A stretch of DNA of 64,000 nucleotides from the NCBI GenBank assembly GCA_963082875.1, contig OY720097.1, forward strand, positions 7,510,501-7,574,500, read 5' to 3'. This stretch comes from Corella eumyota (lineage: Eukaryota; Chordata; Ascidiacea; Phlebobranchia; Corellidae). The notes under the pieces are model-generated. The model was not told where the DNA came from, did no database searches, and worked only from the letters and a program-made list of their open reading frames with translations. Positions 46,001 to 59,736 of the stretch are shown here, piece by piece. Every line of letters starts with the position of its first letter. The stretch's first letter is position 1. A program made the position numbers and the translations under genes.

Positions 46001-49000
46001 AACCGGTGCTGCATGGGCCATTAGTTTGTTATCTCCTACTTCATTTGCTGTGGCAATATACCAGGTTAGTGTGTAATAATAAGAAAATTTGTCATGGTTT
46101 TAACTAAGCTATAAATAAATCTTAATTTAAATTGCTTATTGTTGAGAAATAATATTTTATGCTAAATCATTAAAAAATATACAGTTGCGTTTTAAACTAT
46201 TTTGTTTTTACAACAGCACTTTTTATTTTTAAATTTTTATAATAAGTAATTTTTTTGTTTTTTTGGTGTTTATTTTTCCGCCGACTTACTTAAAATATTG
46301 TTTAAAATACTTTTAAATTTTTTTTTTTTTAAGTTGAATAAGCCTAGATACTTGCTATAATTTGTATAACAACCTTAAATTAAATAAATGTCTATTTTCA
46401 AATTTTTTTTAGCTTTCGTACTTGGATGTCGCCAACGGTGGGGCCACATTTGAAAATGTATGGGATGGACAATACCCAGTTGGAATTGCGCTAGTCATGC
46501 TTCCAGTTGATATTGTTCTCTACTTTTTGCTCACTTTGTACTTTGATAGAGTTGTACCAGGTAAAAGAAAATTCAATTTAAATTTTTTTTGTGGTAAACA
46601 CAGTCATGTTTATTTTGCTCGTGTAGGTTTATTGAATTTAACAGGCAACATGGTATAGTTGTTCGAACACTTGGCTTCACTGCTGGAAGTCTTGGGTTGA
46701 ATCCCCACTACTTTTATGCTGTAGCACCCTTGAGTAAGGTGCCACGAATGGTTTAAACTTTTTGCTAGTAAATTACAATTTATATTAACTGAAACTGGCT
46801 AAGGCAACTGGAGACTGGGTCTGGGTAACTAATGCTAATCTACGTTTAGGTCATAAAGTCAACCTTTTTACTTGAGGATAACTAAACAATCCACACAAAA
46901 TACAGTTATTTAAATATAAAGTTATATTTTTGCATTTTTAAACTATAAATTGGGTTAGTTTTATACTGCAATCTAGTTTTTTTGCTCAATGGCTTATTGA
47001 GTGTGAAAGCTTAAGTTAATCTTTGTGTTTTTTCTTAGGTGAGTATGGTCAGGGTCGTTCAATCTTTTTCTGTCTCACTCCATCATATTGGTTTGGCAGA
47101 AACAAACTAGAAAAACTTGAGGTAACAGATCAGCAAGAATCTTTATCCATGGATGAAATAGAACAAATATCTGATGATTTGAAAGGAAAAGAATCTATAA
47201 AGTATTTCTCACTTGCTTATAAATTAAATTTTGTAATAATATTATTTTACACTACATTAAATAATTTTATTAGTATGAATATAGATTTCGGTCTTTTTTA
47301 AAATTAAGTTAGTTAGAATTAGATTTAGGTATAATGTTGTTTTAGTATTGCCTTTATAAAGTCTACCACGAATATTGTACAAGGCTTTTTTTTTTTTTTT
47401 AAGTTTTTTTTTTAAATAAAAATTTTATTTTAGAATTCGTAATCTTTACAAAGTTTACAAGAAATCAAATTTTTTTGAGAGAAACCAAGAGCCGCCAGTA
47501 CCAGCGGTCAACAACTTTTCTCTGAACATTTATGAGGGACAAATCACTGCTATACTGGGACATAATGGGGCAGGGAAAACCACTTTGTTCAACATCTTAA
47601 CAGGTACAATATTAAACTGTTTCGGTTAAATAGAAAGTGAAAATTGATAGTGGAAAAGTATTGCAATTATTGCTATTATCAATGTTATTATTTAATAGTA
47701 ATTTCTATTAAATTATAATAATTTTTAAATACAAAAAATTATTTTTTAAATTTTGTTTAAAATATGATAATAATTTTTAAAATTGTAAGTTGGGAAAGAT
47801 AATTAATTAGCCTAAGGACCTAAGTTTAATATATGCTTCTAATGCTTACTTACTTTAAACAGTAAAAATTGCCAAATACCAACCTGTTGAATAATTATTG
47901 GGCAAATATAACTTTTAATATTCTAAACTGACAAATTCAACTCAAAACTAAGTCAGTGTAACAAATAGGCCCCTATGTTTAGACTGTAAAATCCTATTTC
48001 TAAACCTAGGGTAAAAAAATATAAAACTTTATTTAATATCATAGGACTATATTTTTAATCATAGTCATTTAATTAGGTTTATTTATTTCTCTATGCATAT
48101 TAAAAAAATTTAACTTTTTAGGGTTTGTAAGTTCAACTAATGGAAATGCAAATGTATGTGGATATAACATCAGCAATGCAGACCATATGGCAAAGATTAG
48201 ACAAATGACTGGGGTGTGCCCGCAAAATAATATTCTGTTCGATAACTTATCTGTCGTTGAACATTTAAAAATTTATGCGGGAATTAAAAATATTCTCTCC
48301 AGTGTGGTGTCCAGTGAGGTAAAAATATTTACAAACTTTTTTAATTTTTTTTATTCGAATTTTAAAATTTAATTTTGTTTTAATTTTTTTTTAAATTCAA
48401 ATTTTAAAATTTTCAAGTCAATTTATTATTATAAATCCTATTGTAAAATGACATAAGCTTTTATATGTTTTTTTTAAATTTATTTTGTTTACAATGTAAT
48501 AGCGTTTCATTAATTCTGCATTACATGCTGCTTACTTATAATTATATCAAGATTTGCATATCATTACTTAAAGTCATACTTTGTTATTAAAATTTATTGT
48601 TTACAGATAAAGAGGGTCTTAAAGTTAATTGACTTGGAAGATCAAGCAAATACTTTCTCAATAAAATTATCTGGTGGACAAAAACGAAAGCTTTGCGTTG
48701 GAATTGCCATTATGGGTGACCCCAAGGTAATAACATATTAACAGTTTTTTATATTGTAGAAGTTGTGTGAATTTTAATAAACTAGATTTCTTAATATGGT
48801 ATAGATAATACTACATATTGTTTTAATGTACTGATAATATTCCTATACTTGCACACTAGGATTGTTATTGAACATTCTAGAAAATTCTATTTTTATATTA
48901 TTATATTAAATTTTTTTAAATTTAAATGCAATTAGTAATAATTTTCTTTGCATATATTTTGCTTAGTTATAACATAAATTTTAACGTTCATTTAAAGAAT

Positions 49001-52000
49001 TTTTAATTTATTTTATATTTTAAATTAATAGTTCTATTTTTTAAATGTGACGTGAATGGTTTGCATCAGTTGATGTCATATGATGTATATGTGTGTTAAT
49101 TAATGAGGTTTGTTAATTTATTGAAGTTTTATATGGGCAACCACTTTCTAAGTTTTTGTTTAATTTGCCAACACGAGGGTTGATGTTAGCTTTAAATCTA
49201 TTTTTAAACCCAAAATAAAAAGGTTTAGTATGCTTTGAATTTAAAGTTTGAAGTAGTGAATATTTATGTAAAATTTGATATTATTTTAGCAAACAATGCT
49301 TTTTATTTAAGTGTTGTTATGCTTTACTCCGCAATTTATTTCTGAACTCATTTTTTTTGCTGAAGAAATATTAATTTTATAACTTAATAAATTTTTCCTT
49401 TTTTTAAGATTTTGATTCTGGATGAACCCACAGCTGGGATGGACCCATATTCACGCCATAAATTATGGTCGGTGTTGAAAAACCGAAAAGAAGGAAAAGT
49501 TACTCTTTTGACAACTCACTTCATGGACGAGGCAGATATTCTTGCAGGTAACTACATGTTGTAATAACATTGTTATTATAAAAATTATGCCACAATATAT
49601 AGAAGCTTATTGCCTTGCTATTAACTTTAAATGTAAAACAAATGAACATTTAAATATAAAGTTTTATTTTAATGTTATAACTGTTAGCTTTTAAACTAGA
49701 AATGATCTCTCTGTCTATTATTGCATTTATTTTTAAAGTTCCAATTTGATTACAAATTTATTTTTATTTTTTTTGTGAATGTTATCAAGTTTTTTGTTAG
49801 TCAACTTATCAACCTAAATTTTTATTACTTTTCATTATTTATCACTACTTTTCAAGATCGCAAGGCAATAATAAGTTGTGGAAAGTTGAGATGTGTTGGT
49901 TCTTCTTTGTTTTTAAAGAACAGATATGGAGTTGGATACCATCTTGGGTATGTTACAAATAGTAGTTTAATTTTTTAAATTCTGATTGCAGAGAATTTAA
50001 CAAACTGGTAGCAGATAAAATTCTGACCATTTATTTAAAAATACTTTTTATAGTGAAAATTTTTGGTGGCTCAAAACATATTAAGGTTAAAAAGTATATA
50101 ATTTTTTTGCAATTTTATTCCACGAAATGTTTTTTTACATTTATTTATTTTTGTTTTAAAATTTTGAAATTCGAAATATTTAATTCTTTTACAGAGTTGT
50201 TACAAAAGAACGGGATCAACATGAAAAGATTACGCAATGTATTGCAAGACATGTTAACGGCTCAGAATTACAGAGGTCAGCGGGATTTGAACTTGGGTAC
50301 ACTCTACCAATAGTAGAAGTTGATAAATTTGCAGGTTAAACTAAAGAGTTTATATATTGTACAAATATGTTTAATTTCTGATTAATTTTTTCTATAAATG
50401 ATTACTTAGTTTTTTAGGTTTTAACAGTTTACTGTCAAGTCTTTAATATTATGTTTTTGTAAAAGTAATAGTATTATTTTAATATTAATTTAATTTGGAT
50501 ACTCTAAATTTTTTTAAACTAATACTTGCTCGCAATTACTTAATTGCTTACCACTATTGGAAGTTTTGCTTATTTTGTATGCCTATAAATTGTACAAACC
50601 TACATTTACATATGTATATTACACACCAAGCTTCAGTATTATAGATATTCATGTTTTCCTATTTTATTCTGATTTTTTTCATATTTTAATTTTCAAAATT
50701 CCATTTTTTCTAGGATTGTTTTCTGAGTTGGAGCAGAAAGGTGAAGAGATGGATGTGCAGAGTTATGGAGTTTCCATGACAACACTGGAGGAAGTCTTTC
50801 TTAAGATCGGGGAAGAGGACGAAGGAGACAAAACATCGCAGAATGGATCAGACTCGAATGGTTTGTTTTTTTTTAATTTATTAACTTTAATTTTAATTCT
50901 TTTGAAAAAAAATTTGTTGTAGTTAACTTTTTTATTTTTGATGTTTTTTTAGAAAATAATAAAAAATGGATATTGCAATTTTTGTTAATTTTTTATTTGT
51001 TTGGTTGTACATTTTTATTTTAATTCTTTTTATAATTTTTTTATGTGTTTTTGCTGTGGGTAAAGTAGGTTTAAAGAAATAATTTTGTATATCAAAAATA
51101 TAGAGAACTTAGCAAAATATAACTCAACTTTGTAAAACTTTTTAAATTTGCTAGATGAATGTTGGTAATGATAATTTTTTTTACATGCATTTTTAATGTA
51201 TTTTAAGCCATTGACAATGATTATAAGTTAGCAATTAAATAAAATTAATTAAAATTGTAAAATTTTAGCTCCATTGATGAGCAACAATGAAATAAGAAAG
51301 AGAATAACCTCAGTGAGTTCTCACACATCGGATGCACATGTCAACGGGGCTTTTGATGAAATTCCTGCTGTTAACATCCCTGTTTCTTCTACTTTTGATC
51401 CCAATCAATGCCAGGTATTCATTAAAAAATTTAAAAATTTAAAATTTTTTTTTAAATATTATGAGTTATGTTATATTTTCATATATATTTATCCTCGATG
51501 TGGGAAAGAACTATTTAATATTTTGTATTATAAATAGGTTGGAAAGCCAAGTACACTTGCTGTATATAAAGCCATGGTTCGCAAACAATTTTTAGTGTAC
51601 ATAAGAAATCCAGGAATCATCGTATTTGGTCTTATATTTCCTATTGGATTGGCAAGTAAGTAAAATGGTGTTTTAACAAGTATATATATTTTTATAATTA
51701 TTTATTTTTATTTATTTTACTATTTACGAATAAATGGTTTGTTGTATTATAATTGCAAATGGTAGATTATAAAGGCATATATCGTAAACATATATACAAT
51801 ACGAATTTATATATATGAATAATTATTGTTTAACATGCTTTACTACATATTTATATAATACAGATGTTCATCAAGTTTTTGTTTTTTTTGTTATTTTTTA
51901 AAATTTAATTAATTGTTGATTTTTTGGTGATCGTATTAAGGTTTAATAATTAAATTGCAGCATTTATAATTTTAAGCTGCTTTAGATTTTTTAAAAAGTC

Positions 52001-55000
52001 ACCTTAATCTTGTGGGCATTTAAAAATATGTTATTCGTGTATTACTATGAAATAGTTGCTAATTTAAAATTTTATTTATAAATTAATTTCAGTTTGGAGA
52101 TAATTTTCCTATTAGAAAATTTTTGAGTAAATTTGAAAAAAAAATGAAATTGATTTATTTTGCAGTTGGAAGTGGGGCTTTGCTTCAAACTTTTACACCC
52201 AGTTCTGCTTCTACCCCTCTCCCTGTACCAGTCCCAGTTTTTGCTTCTGCTTATCCTGCCTATACTGATTTTATGTACAAAAACTCAACTGGTAAGCAGT
52301 TGTTGTTAAGGTTTTCTTTTTGTCTATTTTGTTAGAATTGTTTTTTTTTATACAATTGGTTAGGATTTTTTTAAATTGAAATAATTTGGCAAATAATTAA
52401 AAAACAATTTAATAAACTTTTTTAGAACTACTATATTTTGAACCTTTTTTCTTTGAAAAATACTTTTAGGGATTTTTTTTTGGAAAAGTTTATTTTTTAA
52501 TTTATTTAGCTTTAGTCTTAAAACATATATTTAGTAAAATGTTTTTATTGCTTGTCAAAATTATAAACAGATTTATTAAATTTTTTTGTATTTCAGGATC
52601 GTCGTTGTTTAACTTCACAAGTAACACATTTGGTGTTAACACAACTGCCAACAATTTAGAAAATTTACTTCAACAACCTGTTCGCAGTTTTATTGCTGGT
52701 GATATATTTCAGTTTGACAACAACTTGGTAATTTAAAAAAAAATTTTGTTTGTGTTTTGTTGTGTGTAAATTTAATCAAGATAGTTTTAAAAGTTGTTTT
52801 TTAAATGCTTATATATAATGGAGCTTAGTAGGTGATATATGTGTATTAGAGTCCTAAAAATAAAAAATTTTTGTGGTGCGTAGGTATATTAACAACGGCA
52901 AATAATAATTGCTAGTTGTGACCACATAATGGAATTAAAACGCTGCCCGTAGGGCAGGCAATCGGCTAGTTTTAAATAATAACCTGGGACATATTATTGA
53001 ATATATAATCTTTTTAATTATTTTTTTTTATTTAAGTTCTAAATTTTAATAATAAGGGTTTGACAAGTTTTAATAATGCACTTTTTTTAATAAAAAAGTA
53101 AAATTTTTTTTCTTTTTTTCAAGTATTAAAAAAACTTATGTTAAACACTTTAACCATTCACTGTTTATTGTTATTATGTTAAATGAACTTGTTGTAATTA
53201 AAGGTTTTTTTATTCTTATAGCTCCATTACAATGCCTTATATAACACAACAGCTATTCAATCTTTACCTACAATCATCAATCTTATGAGTAAATCTTTGA
53301 TGTCTTTTTTCAACCAGACAAATGTGGTTCTCGATACATACAACTTTAGATGGCCTTCATTGGGTAAGTGTCACCTAATTTTTTCTAGGTTTATTAAAAA
53401 AAAATTTTATCTTTGTTCTCATGAAAGCGATTTTGTCATATATTTTTGTTGCATTAATTTAATATTTTTTAAACTCTACATATTATATTGCATCAAAAAT
53501 CTGTAAAAATAAATAAATAAGAAGAATATATATTTTTTTATTTTTAAAATATAATTTTATAAATATTTCGATGTTAGACTGTGTTTTTCCACTACCACAG
53601 CCAGTTATTAGAACTATAACTTTTTAAATGTAGATATTTTAGTTTAATTTTTATTTCAAATTTGTTTAGTTCAAATTGCCAACTTTAGTGGAGCTCTTTT
53701 TGGTGGACCCTTAATGGGAGCGATGGCAATTGTTATATCAAGTGGTCTAGGTGCTGTTAACCCTGTTAAAGAAAGAGAGGTAAATTTATTTACTAAATTA
53801 GACTTTTTAAACTGTTTTTGTGGATTATTTGTTTTTAGTTTACCATTTTAATAAGAAATGCCCTTTTCATGAGCCTGAATTTTTAACTCAATTGTCAAGT
53901 TTTTATAAAATTGCTTATGATAATATATTTGCAAAAAGTATTAACTATTTGTCATTTTCTATGGACCATCAATGGCAACTTTAAAGAACTATAAAATGTA
54001 CATTATTTTTTTCGGTAATAAAGTTAAATTTATTATAGATTTGAACAAAATCTTTGATTTTAGCTTTGAATTTATTAATTACATCTATTTTTAATTTTTT
54101 TGCAGAAAAAAATTCGAAGCCAAGTTAGGGTTTCTGGTATTACATTTAACATGTATTGGATTTCTTCATTTACTGTTGATTATTGCTGGCTTTTGTTCAT
54201 TGCTCTGGCATTTATTATTGGTTTGGCTGCTTTTCAAGCAGTACCTTATATTGTGCCTGGGGCTATGGGAGCATTGGTAAGTAAAAAAAATATTTTTAAT
54301 CAATCTGCTTTTTAATAATTTGTATATTTGGTTAATATTTACAAATTTTATTTTTTCTTGTTATTTTAATTTTGTGGGGAATTTTCACATGTAGTAAGAA
54401 ATTAAAATAAAAAAATATTTTGCAAATTAGAAAAAAAATAAACAAGTGTAACCTAAATTAAAAAAAAAATTTAAATTATTTTTAACAACAGATTTTATTA
54501 GTTCTTGGTTGGGGAGCAGCAAGTGTTCTTACTTCTTATTGTTTAAGTTTTCTGTTTGACAAGTTTGATACTGTTTCAGGGGCTGCTCCTAATATAGTAC
54601 AACTGGTAATTTTTAACATTTTTTACTTTTATTGTACATTTACATATTTACCTATTGTTTAAATAATTAATGTTATTTAAGTTTTTTTTTTAAATATATT
54701 ACATTTACATATCTGCAACTAGTAAATTTTAGTGACTTACAAAAATATGTTTTTATGTTGTGTAACACTATTCTACCTCCAAAGTAGTAACAAAACACCT
54801 ATTTTTTTTTTAAAGAGTTTATGGTATGATTTTTTGTTGTTTTTAGTCTTCCCTTTTACCATATTTGATTGTAAGTTTGTTGGATCAACTATCAACCTCT
54901 CAAGATACTGCTGCGATTTTAAATGTTGTTTTCTCAATTTTGATTCCATATTATGTTGGATTTGGTGGAATTTATTACATTTCGAAGGTACTAGCTCAAA

Positions 55001-58000
55001 TTAATTTAATTTGCCATTGATGTGAATAAGTAAAAATCCTAAATCTATGTTGTATATATATTCTAAACAGTAATATGACAATAAAAAAAAGTACAGTTTA
55101 AATAAATTTTGAAGATTAAAGGTTATATATAATACAACTAAGTTTAACGGACAATGTATGTCTAATTTCTGGCCTGAAAAAAAACAACTACTGTTTGTGG
55201 TACAAAGGTAAATTACCATAAGCATATGTAAGTTGGAAATTGTGATAACTATATTAGGACAATAAAAAAAAAAAATTTTTTTTGTAGATTTACATAGAAT
55301 TTTTGAGAATGAATTTAAGCAATAACATTCCTGCTTCTGCATATTTTGATTGGAGTTATCCTATGGTACCATTTAGTATACTAATCTCGTACATTCATGT
55401 AGTTTTTTTTGCAATCTTGCTTAAAATACTTGATGTAAGGAAAAGTGGAGGAAATGTTAAAGATGTTTTTTGTCTCCAGTAAGTTATTATTTGAAATATT
55501 TTACAGATGATTTTCAACTTTTGTTTTTATTGTTATTCAATCTTAAATCAGCGAATTACTTAGAACACTTGGCTTTACAGCATGAGGTTACTGGTTTGAC
55601 TCCCACTGCTTCTATACCAAAGTGTTTGGCCCATTGGCAGTACGAACCATTGTTAATTCTAAAAAAAAACTGCCAAAAACTCTAAAACCTAAACGTGGTC
55701 ACAGCAGCATATTTTTTCTTGTATTTAAGCTTTAAAATAAGCCTTTTACTTTAGGGATACCTTTACACAAAAAATGTTATAATACTAGCTTATAAAAGGC
55801 TTTTAGTAGAATGGCTATTAGAATTATAGAAAGTTAAATAAATTTTAAATTTGTAAATATTTGCTTCCTTCATAAGTGATAGTTCCAAACAATTTTCTAT
55901 CTTTTAGAAAATATTATGCTAATTATAGTTTGTGTGATCTTTTTTAGAAAAAAGGGCCAATCAATTGGTGATAGTTGTGTTGAATTAAATCAAACTAATG
56001 ATGATGACGATAATATGGACAGTGATGTGAAAGACGAAAAAATAAAAGTTGCCAAAATTGTGAACAAAGAAATAGAAAATGATGTAAGGATGATATAAAA
56101 AAATGGCAAAAATAGTCCGGATTCGAAAAAAAATCGAATCCTATTAAATATTTTAATACAACCTCATCTCAATTGCTAATCATTTTTACCTCACTTAAAA
56201 ACTAATGCTGAGTAATTAGTTGTATCTGAAACTATTTAAAAATAGTATTTAGGCTTTTTTATTTTTACATCAATGGTCTAGCAAACTAAGAGTTATAAAA
56301 ATTTATTTTTAGTGTTGTTGAAACAGTTATTTAATAAAAAATTTATTTTTTATTTTTAGGGATCTGTTGTGTTAGTCAACAACTTGACCAAACATTTCGT
56401 AAAACGGACAAAACAAAAAATGTGTCAAAAAAAGAAAAAAGAAGATGTTACAAAGGTAAGAACAGAGTAGTGTTAATAATAAATCATGTTTTAAATATAG
56501 TCTAAAGTAATAAAAAATCAAAATAAATTAATATGTGCTGTACTTAAATTATTGTTTAAATTAAATTTTTAAAATTGTTGCGGAAAAAAAAATTTTCAGA
56601 ATTTACACAAAAAACAAAGTTCTATAAATTATTTTTTTGGGGTATTTTTAGGTTGCCGTCAATAATGTCTCACTCACAGTATATCCAGGTGAAGTGTTAG
56701 GTTTATTAGGACCTAATGGGGCAGGAAAAACAACTGTGATTAGTACACTAACTGCTGATAATGCGCCAACAAAGGGAAAAGTATGTACTACATTTTTTTA
56801 ATGCGAATTTATATTCTTAAAAGCTAAATTATGTAAATTTTTATTTTATCTTTAGGTTTTTGTATCTGGTTACAATATTCAATCAAGTTTGTCTCAAGCT
56901 TTTCAGGAAATGGGATATTGCCCTCAAGTAAGTTATTCGTAAAAAAAATTAATGTATATTTTTTTTTAAATTAAAACATTCTTTTTAAGTTGTTATCTGA
57001 ATTTGTTTTTTGTTTTTAATTTTTATATTTATGTTTATATATTCTTGAATAGGACAATCCGTTATGGGAAAATCTAACACTTTTAGAACACTTGAAAATT
57101 TATGCAGCCGCTCGTGGTGTAAAAAAATCCAGCATGAAACCAACCATTGAAAGGTATTAAAGTTTTAAAGAATTAGAAATTTTTATTAGAAAAAAATATT
57201 TTGTTGTGCTTTTTTGTTTGAGGTCTGCTGGTATGTTAATTCTTTTTGTATATATCTTTATCCTTGATGTAAAAAGGTCGAATGTGTGACCTTAACATAG
57301 AGGTAACAACAGTTACCTCTTCACAGTCTCGAGTTGCTTGTGGCAGTTTGGGATATTATAGATTATAATTGCTCGATAATTAAGTTGCTGATTAAGTGCT
57401 GGCTCAGCAGAAGTTTATACTGCCTTACTCAGGACGCTACAGCATGAGTTCACTCGGAATTGAACCCAGGACCTCATGTAGTGTAGGAAGTGTTCTGACC
57501 ACTACACAACGTTTTCGGTAATGTTAATAAATATACAGGACCTGGCCAGCAATACACTTATATAGTAAAATCAGCCTCTAAACATTTGGAAATTAATTTT
57601 AATAAATTTTGTTTTTTTTATTCAGTTTTATTGATGCTATTGGTGTACGTGAGCATATGCACAAGCGAGCCAAACAATTATCAGGAGGTACAAAGAGGAA
57701 ATTATGTTTTATTATCGCTATGTTGGGTAACCCACAAGTTGTTTTAATGGACGAACCCTCAACTGGAATGGATCCCAAAACCAAGAGATTTATGTGGTAA
57801 GTTGCAGGTTTATGTTTCACTATGCAAATGATTATATCGCTGCATTATTTTAATGTAAGGTTAAGGATAAATTAAAAGGTTATCAGGACCTTAAAAATAG
57901 GTTTTTGTATATAAACTATAGTTTTTTTATGTAATTTATTCTCGATGTGGAAAGGTCGACTCAACAACTCAAACATAGAGTAACGCCAGTTTCCTCTACC

Positions 58001-59736
58001 CAGTCTCGAGTTATCTTAGGCAGTTTGAAATATTATAGATTTTGAATGCCCAATAATTAAGCTGCTGTTAAAGCAGTAGTTCATACCGTTAATACCGCCT
58101 TACTGTAAGGCACTACAGCATGAGAATATTGAGAATTAAACTTGGGACTTCATGTGTTGTTGTGGGTTCGATCCCAACTACTTTCATGCTGTAGCGTTGT
58201 ACAGTAATACAGTTTTCAATGCGGTTAAGATATAGATTAAAATGTAATAAAAATAGCAAGTAATTTTCAAAAACTTAGATTTTTTTGTAAGCTTGTTTAA
58301 ATACACTTAAAAAATTTGAATAACAAACATTTTCATATATATATATATATAAACAGGGACACAATTAGCAGTGCATTTGCTGGCACAAACAGAGGAGCAA
58401 TTTTAACCACACATTACATGGACGAAGCTGATGCTTTGTGCTCACGTGTTGGAATTATGGTGTTGGGAAAATTAAAGTAAAAATTCTTATTGTATATATT
58501 TGCTTTATGTAATGACATAGCTTAACGGATAATTTAATTGGCATAATATTAAAAAGAAATAATTATTGAACAATGGAAATTTATTTTTAAAATATTTTAA
58601 TATTGTTTTGTAATATGTTAAAAGTGTTTTAACAGCGATTGTCTAAATTTTTTTATTATTAATTTTCAGATGTCTTGGTTCAACGCAACACCTAAAAAAT
58701 AAATTCGGTCAAGGATATATTCTTGAAATTAAATTGCACTCGAGTGGGGAAAATAGCCCCACTGAATTAACCGGTTTTGTTGACACGGTAAAGACTATGT
58801 TTTTTGATTATTTTTCCACTAGGGTTTTTTTTATCATTTTTTTTAAAATAAATAAAAATATGTATTTTGTCCGGTAGTGTGGTTAAGCGGTCATGGCAGC
58901 GGACTACGGGCCGAAAGGTTTCGGGTTCGAGCCGCACCATTGCCACATAATTTGCCCTTAAGCCTGGCGTTTACGGATAGCTCAAACACGTCACAATATC
59001 ACACCCCTACCCATAAAAAAAAATATAAAAAACCTATCGCCTTAAGGTGATTAGGAAAAAAAAGTATTTTGTTCTTATGTACTTTTTGCATTTATTTATC
59101 TTCGATGTGGGAAGGTCGACTTTACGACCTAAATATATAGTAACATCAGTTACCCCTACCAAGTCTTAAGTTGACTTTGGTTTGGTAAATTATAGATTAT
59201 AATTGCCCAATAATCGAGCTGCTGATGAAGTGTTGGCAGGAGTTTTTACCGTTCATAGCGCCTTGCTCTAGTGCGCTACAGCATTAGAGCAGTGGGAATC
59301 GTTCTGACCACTAACCATGCTGTCTGTTTACCTTATAGCAAGTTGGTAAAATTGTTGTATTTTTCGTAGCTCTTTCCCGAAGCCAGTGAACCCGAAAATT
59401 TCAGTCAACGATTTGTTTTCAAAGTTCCGCAAAATAGCGTGACGTCACTATCCACAGTGTTTAGTGAGCTGGAACAGGCCAAATCGCGTCTGGGTATAGA
59501 GGAATATAGTTTCAGTCAGTCTACCTTAGAGCAGGTATGTTATTTGTTCAATGTGTTTGCAATGCATTTCTACACAAATATCATTATATAATTTTGTATT
59601 AACTTATTGTAATGTTTAATGGCTTAGTAACAACTTTTTTTAATATTTTTAAATTTTTAAATTATTTTTTTAGGTTTTTCTGCAGTTCGCTAGAGAACAA
59701 GACGAAGAACATGCGACAACGACGCCAAGTGACTAA
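43007..59736 (+). CDS. ABCA-subfamily full transporter, ABCA3-like (39 exons)
   Basis: Exons: 43007-43096, 43252-43439, 43657-43723, 44185-44329, 44414-44428, 44623-44729, 44978-45111, 45253-45339, 45538-45679, 45879-46064, 46413-46560, 47039-47201, 47434-47603, 48122-48318, 48607-48726, 49409-49547, 49857-49947, 50195-50334, 50714-50860, 51269-51414, 51538-51655, 52166-52291, 52597-52727, 53222-53363, 53670-53779, 54106-54276, 54492-54605, 54847-54987, 55288-55478, 55948-56083, 56360-56455, 56652-56780, 56856-56927, 57053-57153, 57626-57796, 58357-58476, 58670-58787, 59370-59534, 59674-59736. All phases agree: 1678 residues (human ABCA3 1704). Layout: TM helix 1, short loop, TM bundle, NBD1 (Walker [10 protein letters not shown], signature LSGGQKRK, Walker [13 protein letters not shown]), TM bundle 2, NBD2 ([29 protein letters not shown], then [17 protein letters not shown]). 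The modest loops point to an ABCA3-type lipid transporter rather than ABCA1. The fifth exon is only 15 nt. Confidence 0.96.
46645..46885 (+). repeat. SINE-B copy in ABCA intron 11
   Basis: Head aacatggtatagttgttcga, B box gggttgaatccccac, then tatgctgtagcacccttgag and the tail ggagactgggtctgggtaac ... taggtcataaagtcaacc. Near full length, same strand as the gene, somewhat diverged from the copies at 57-59 kb. Confidence 0.75.
51489..51508 (-). repeat. Short SINE-B tail remnant
   Basis: tttatcctcgatgtgggaaa matches the tail end of the SINE-B copies; about 20 bp only, just before ABCA exon 21. Confidence 0.3.
55556..55690 (+). repeat. SINE-B head fragment in ABCA intron 29
   Basis: Reads cttagaacacttggctttac, agcatgaggttactggtttg, actcccactgcttctatacc, matching the head and B-box part of SINE-B, then breaks off near aaaacctaaacgtggtc. 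Truncated copy on the gene's strand. Confidence 0.6.
57258..57511 (-). repeat. SINE-B, near full length, in ABCA intron 34
   Basis: On the minus strand it begins TGTGTAGTGGTCAGAACACT, passes a B box GGGTTCAATTCC and CATGCTGTAGCGTCCTGAGT, and ends in the tail GGTCACACATTCGACC. tRNA-type A and B boxes mark it as a tRNA-derived SINE of about 255-270 bp. Confidence 0.8.
57936..58210 (-). repeat. SINE-B copy with an inverted second head, in ABCA intron 35
   Basis: The stretch 57936 to about 58158 is a minus-strand SINE-B. From about 58162 a plus-strand head piece follows (gtgggttcgatcccaactac, tttcatgctgtagcg), so two copies meet head to head. The repeat ends shortly after cagtaatacag. Confidence 0.7.
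58871..59063 (+). repeat. SINE-A, complete, with 9-bp target-site duplication
   Basis: Begins ccggtagtgtggttaagcgg (A box), continues tcatggcagcggactacggg and gtttcgggttcgagccgc (B box), then the tail cttaagcctggcgtttacgg ... cctatcgccttaaggtgatt and an A-run. The string gtattttgt stands on both sides (58862-58870 and 59064-59072), a 9-bp target-site duplication. The head resembles a class II (Leu- or Ser-type) tRNA. It lies in ABCA intron 37 and looks young. Confidence 0.88.
59092..59323 (-). repeat. SINE-B, near full length, directly after the SINE-A
   Basis: Reads tttatttatcttcgatgtgg, gaaggtcgactttacgacct, then tctagtgcgctacagcatta and gttctgaccactaaccatgc; on the minus strand this is the same head-to-tail order as the copy at 57258-57511. 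It fills the rest of ABCA intron 37. Confidence 0.75.

Noticed and set aside
58871-58945. tRNA-like sequence with A and B boxes
   Set aside because: It is the head of a SINE with a tail, A-run and target-site duplication, and it does not fold cleanly into a tRNA; not a tRNA gene.
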